16,958 bases of DNA from Prevotellaceae bacterium UBA1075. GTDB taxonomy: Bacteria > Bacteroidota > Bacteroidia > Bacteroidales > Bacteroidaceae. The notes beneath the pieces are model-generated. The model did no database searches, had not been told where the DNA came from, and saw only the letters and a list, made by a program, of their open reading frames with translations. Positions within the stretch are counted from its first letter, which is position 1. Each line of letters begins with the position of its first letter. Below are positions 14,413 to 16,958 of the stretch, piece after piece. Where the stretch lies: the NCBI GenBank assembly GCA_002316015.1, contig DCCS01000038.1, positions 16,794-33,751 of the forward strand. The letters run 5' to 3'. Both the position numbers and the translations under genes were made by a program.

Positions 14413-16338
14413 TTATTTTACGATGAACTTACGTCCGTTCTGTATGTAGAGGCCGCCCTTCTGGGCACTTGTCACGCGGCGGCCAGCAAGGTCGTAGATG
14501 GCGCCCTCGGCACGGGAAGTTTTGTTGTTGTCGATGCGTCCTATGCTGGTGGCCTCACCGTCAATGCGCATGGACACGCCCTTCACCTGCTGTACCGTTG
14601 CACGGTTGAGGTATGCGTGGTTGGCATTGAGAGAAACCACGCTGCTGTTGGCGGCAAAGAAGCCCACGGCTTCGGTGCCATCATCAGCCACGCCAAAGAT
14701 AAGCTTGTCGGCCAGGTCGGCAGCCAGGATGTCTTCTGTTGTGCCCACCAGGTCGTTGCCCTCAAGTGCCTGCGCGCCGGCTACGGCCTTGAGCGTGACC
14801 GCCTCGGCATTGCTGTTCTCGCCCATCAGTACAACGCCCGCGTTGGCTGGTGCGGCATCCACGGGGGATATCACGAGTTCCTTGTTGGCCGCATCCAGCA
14901 CGCCCTTGTACATCTTGATGTCGTCGCCCACAACTTCCACGTCAAAGGGAGCGGCAAAGGAGTTGTAGGTGTTCTTGCCCACAGGGTACATGGGGAAGGT
15001 GAAGGTGGCTGGGTATGCGGCAAATTCGTTTGGATAACTCTCTTCGTAATTAAACTTCACATCGGAGTCACTATATCTCCAGCAATTCGCTGTTTCATTA
15101 TGTGGATATACAGTAAAGGCACTTCCGTTATTTGTGGAAGTTTTGCGTACATCCCAATTGGAGGTGTTGAGTGCTACGCCCTCAAAGGCCAAAAGGCACA
15201 CGTTGAAGGCAGAACTTATAACAGCAGAACTGCAGACAATGTCTTTTGCTCCAACGTTGTGAAATTGGAAGCCGTCAAATGGATTTCCCGTTACATACCA
15301 CAGGCTATTGGGGATGTCGTTGACAGCAATGTCTGAATTCAACGCACGAAAACCAACAGCATTGGGAAAACTTTTGCTTTGATTATAAAAGATTGCCGGA
15401 TTTTGCGCGTCTGCTGTCCCTAAATAATAGTAGACAGGAGCCGCATCCGTGCTGGTCTTGAAGGGAAGTGCCTCTTTCAGTTCGATGACAAAGGTGCCGC
15501 CCTCTGCCGTCACCGTTCCGGCAGGCTTCTCTGCCGCGAGGAAGTCCGGGAGCCCCTTGAGGTCAACATTGGGATATTCGTGCCCCACTCTGGCAGAGGG
15601 GTCTGACGTGGTCTTCTTCACCTCGCCATTGAAGGTGTAGTTGTAGGTGACAGTCGCCAGCGAGCCGGGCTCTGGCATGTCATCCACAGCATATATCTGG
15701 AACTGGCATATATTTTTGTCCCCGCTCTCCCAATAGCCAATCCTGTGCGTCTCGTCATTGACATTGACCGTGGCGGTTACTGAACTCTCACTCCACCACG
15801 TTATGCCCCAGCCTTTCTTTTCGAATTTGTTCGCGGTGCACTGCAGATTAAACCAATCACCATTCTTTGTGTATTCATATTTTGCGGCAGTTGCGCTTGC
15901 CACAAAATCGAGCCAGTTGGCGGGTGTGTTTTTCGCGTATCCATCCGCATGTTGGCCTTCGTCCTCCTGGGCATCGGGAATGGCAGGCCAGTAGTCATTG
16001 GTGCCATAAGCCTTGATGCTCACCTTGCCATCCGTCTTTGACACATGGAAGACATACTTGTAGTTTTCCTTTTTTAGTGTCGCCCCCCGCAGGTTGTTTT
16101 CGGCGGCGGAAGTCTCGTCAAAGTGGACGTTCTTGTCGCTCTGCCCATCATAATACACAAAGTTTCCGTTTGTGTTGTCCGTCCTGCTGTCGGCAGTTCG
16201 CATCACCAAAACATAATACCCCCCCCTGTCCTGCACATCATCGATTGCGGTGGGTGTGCTTGCCACGTTCTGTGCCAACGCGGGGCTTGCGCTGCACGTC
16301 AGTAACAGCATCTGCATCCATGTTGTAATTTTTCTCAT
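14413..16338 (-). CDS. Secreted protein with type IX secretion-like C-terminal sorting tail
   Basis: The 641-residue product starts with a signal peptide (MRKITTWMQMLLLTCSASPALA, cut before Gln23). The body is rich in aromatic residues, Asn and Thr and looks like beta-sandwich or adhesin-type modules. One region has a bacterial Ig-like flavour (VTYNYTFNGEVKKTTSDPSA). I recognise no catalytic motif. The last 30 residues (AIYDLAGRRV, KGGLYIQNGRKFIVK) match the type A sorting-signal pattern 'IYDLxGRxV...KGxYIxxGxKxxxK' used by the Por/T9SS system, so outer-membrane translocation and surface attachment or release are expected. G+C looks higher than in the left-hand genes. The ligand or substrate is unknown. 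Confidence 0.8.
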   Translation of the reverse strand: MRKITTWMQMLLLTCSASPALAQNVASTPTAIDDVQDRGGYYVLVMRTADSRTDNTNGNFVYYDGQSDKNVHFDETSAAENNLRGATLKKENYKYVFHVSKTDGKVSIKAYGTNDYWPAIPDAQEDEGQHADGYAKNTPANWLDFVASATAAKYEYTKNGDWFNLQCTANKFEKKGWGITWWSESSVTATVNVNDETHRIGYWESGDKNICQFQIYAVDDMPEPGSLATVTYNYTFNGEVKKTTSDPSARVGHEYPNVDLKGLPDFLAAEKPAGTVTAEGGTFVIELKEALPFKTSTDAAPVYYYLGTADAQNPAIFYNQSKSFPNAVGFRALNSDIAVNDIPNSLWYVTGNPFDGFQFHNVGAKDIVCSSAVISSAFNVCLLAFEGVALNTSNWDVRKTSTNNGSAFTVYPHNETANCWRYSDSDVKFNYEESYPNEFAAYPATFTFPMYPVGKNTYNSFAAPFDVEVVGDDIKMYKGVLDAANKELVISPVDAAPANAGVVLMGENSNAEAVTLKAVAGAQALEGNDLVGTTEDILAADLADKLIFGVADDGTEAVGFFAANSSVVSLNANHAYLNRATVQQVKGVSMRIDGEATSIGRIDNNKTSRAEGAIYDLAGRRVTSAQKGGLYIQNGRKFIVK

Positions 16339-16428
16339 ACACTCTTCTTTTTTGTTAGTTGTTGATATTTGGGAACTCTTCTTGACATTTGACTTTCCGC
16401 AACAGGGTGGCCAACCACATTGCCCTGC

Positions 16429-16437
16429 GCAAATTTA
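16429..16437 (-). promoter_or_regulatory. Candidate -7 box for the secreted protein gene
   Basis: The minus strand reads TAAATTTGC, a full match to TAnnTTTGC, about 90 bp before the ATG at 16338. I find no good -33 TTTG at the usual distance; the nearest TTG is about 27 nt away. Confidence 0.45.
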
Positions 16438-16655
16438 TGCAAAATTGCAGGATAATTGTTTTTTCAAGAAGGATTTTCGGTAAAACTTTGCCGTTTACCA
16501 TGATTTTGCTGTTCTCGATACTGCTTTTACGCGCATGTTGTGGGAAAAATGCCAGGCAGACGCAAGAAAATCAAACAGCAATGTTGTACCCCTCACACCC
16601 ATGACCCGTACTCCTTGGAACGGGGAGACGGAACATCGCGGATAATCCGGCGGTA

Positions 16656-16699
16656 ACGAAAAGCGCCCCGCCGCCTCCAGAAATGGATGGCGGCAGGGC
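16656..16699 (-). terminator. Terminator-like hairpin on the minus strand
   Basis: On the minus strand GCCCTGCCGCC (16699-16689) pairs with GGCGGCGGGGC (16675-16665), an 11-bp stem with one G-T pair and a 13-nt loop. GCTTTTCGTT follows. It would end a minus-strand transcript entering from beyond the right edge. Confidence 0.6.
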
Positions 16700-16833
16700 A
16701 CACGCACAACAGTTTTATCGGAGGGCTAATAGCCACGCGGTCTCCAGCATTCGCCTTGCGACCGTGTGACCAGGGAACCTCCACAACTTTATAAAACCAT
16801 AGTTTCTCCCCCTTGTAGGTTATCTCTTACAGC

Positions 16834-16958
16834 CCCGTAGTGGATTGCTCACGTTCCCGTAGTGGATTGCTCACGTTCCCGCAGTGGATTGCTTGCGTTC
16901 CCATAGTGGATTGCTCACGTTCCCGTAGTGGATTGCTTACGGCCCCGTAGTGGATTGC
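16834..16958 (+). repeat. 22-bp tandem repeat array running off the window
   Basis: Five full units start at 16834, 16856, 16878, 16900 and 16922, and a partial unit starts at 16944. The consensus is CCCGTAGTGGATTGCTCACG followed by TT. Units differ by only a few substitutions, in the GTA/GCA/ATA and CTCACG/CTTGCG/CTTACG positions. The period is not a multiple of three and stop codons arise, so the array is non-coding. Confidence 0.9.

Larger units (their letters stand above)
16339..16833. other. Intergenic region upstream of the secreted protein gene
   Basis: I see no credible gene here. The stretch holds the -7 box for the minus-strand gene, a minus-strand terminator-like hairpin and otherwise unassigned sequence. 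Short open frames on either strand carry no recognisable motifs. Confidence 0.5.

Noticed and set aside
14170..15336. Long + strand open frame of 388 codons
   Set aside because: It lies antisense to the secreted protein gene, which has a signal peptide and a sorting tail. The + strand translation has no family motifs.
16834..16958. CRISPR array
   Set aside because: The 22-bp units abut directly with no unique spacers, and no cas genes are present.

Overview
The window looks like a Bacteroidales chromosome, most likely Prevotella/Segatella or a close relative. Four things point there: promoter boxes of the TAnnTTTG type (TATCTTTG upstream of the tRNA gene), a secreted protein ending in a type IX secretion-like sorting tail, a small C-terminal 'NPWDSQW' peptide of a kind I associate with Prevotella, and poorly conserved Shine-Dalgarno sites. 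The genus is an inference. No plasmid, phage, transposase or integrase gene is visible.

Positions 1-5135 hold the tail of a possible upstream gene and then three tightly spaced + strand genes: a membrane-anchored TIR protein with a C-terminal FGE-sulfatase (C-type lectin-like) domain, an exported 217-residue protein of unknown function, and a large exported TPR-CHAT protein with an intact His/Cys protease pair. Positions 5369-5668 encode a stand-alone RyR-domain protein followed by a strong intrinsic terminator.

Positions 5825-13018 form an apparent nine-gene + strand operon: a DUF697-like membrane protein, two small unknown proteins, a PP2C phosphatase, a multi-spanning membrane protein with a WG-repeat-like tail, a RelA/SpoT homologue (RSH) with an intact HD hydrolase but a degenerate synthetase site, a single-domain AAA+ ATPase, and two related YbjN-like small proteins. 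A terminator follows at about 13228-13255. TIR, CHAT and RyR domains recur in bacterial conflict systems, so the whole + strand block reads as a candidate defence or stress-signalling island. A working model is that envelope sensing (FGE domain, exported CHAT) couples to cytosolic TIR chemistry, while the operon adds dephosphorylation, alarmone removal and AAA remodelling. That model is inference.

The island stops next to a minus-strand tRNA-Ser(UGA) at 13379-13463, whose 3' end faces the island, the usual geometry of a tRNA integration site. Beyond it lies about 700 bp of non-coding DNA with strong inverted repeats. Then, on the minus strand, come a 641-residue secreted protein with a sorting-type tail and a small 70-residue peptide gene. 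The last 125 bases are a 22-bp tandem repeat that runs off the window.
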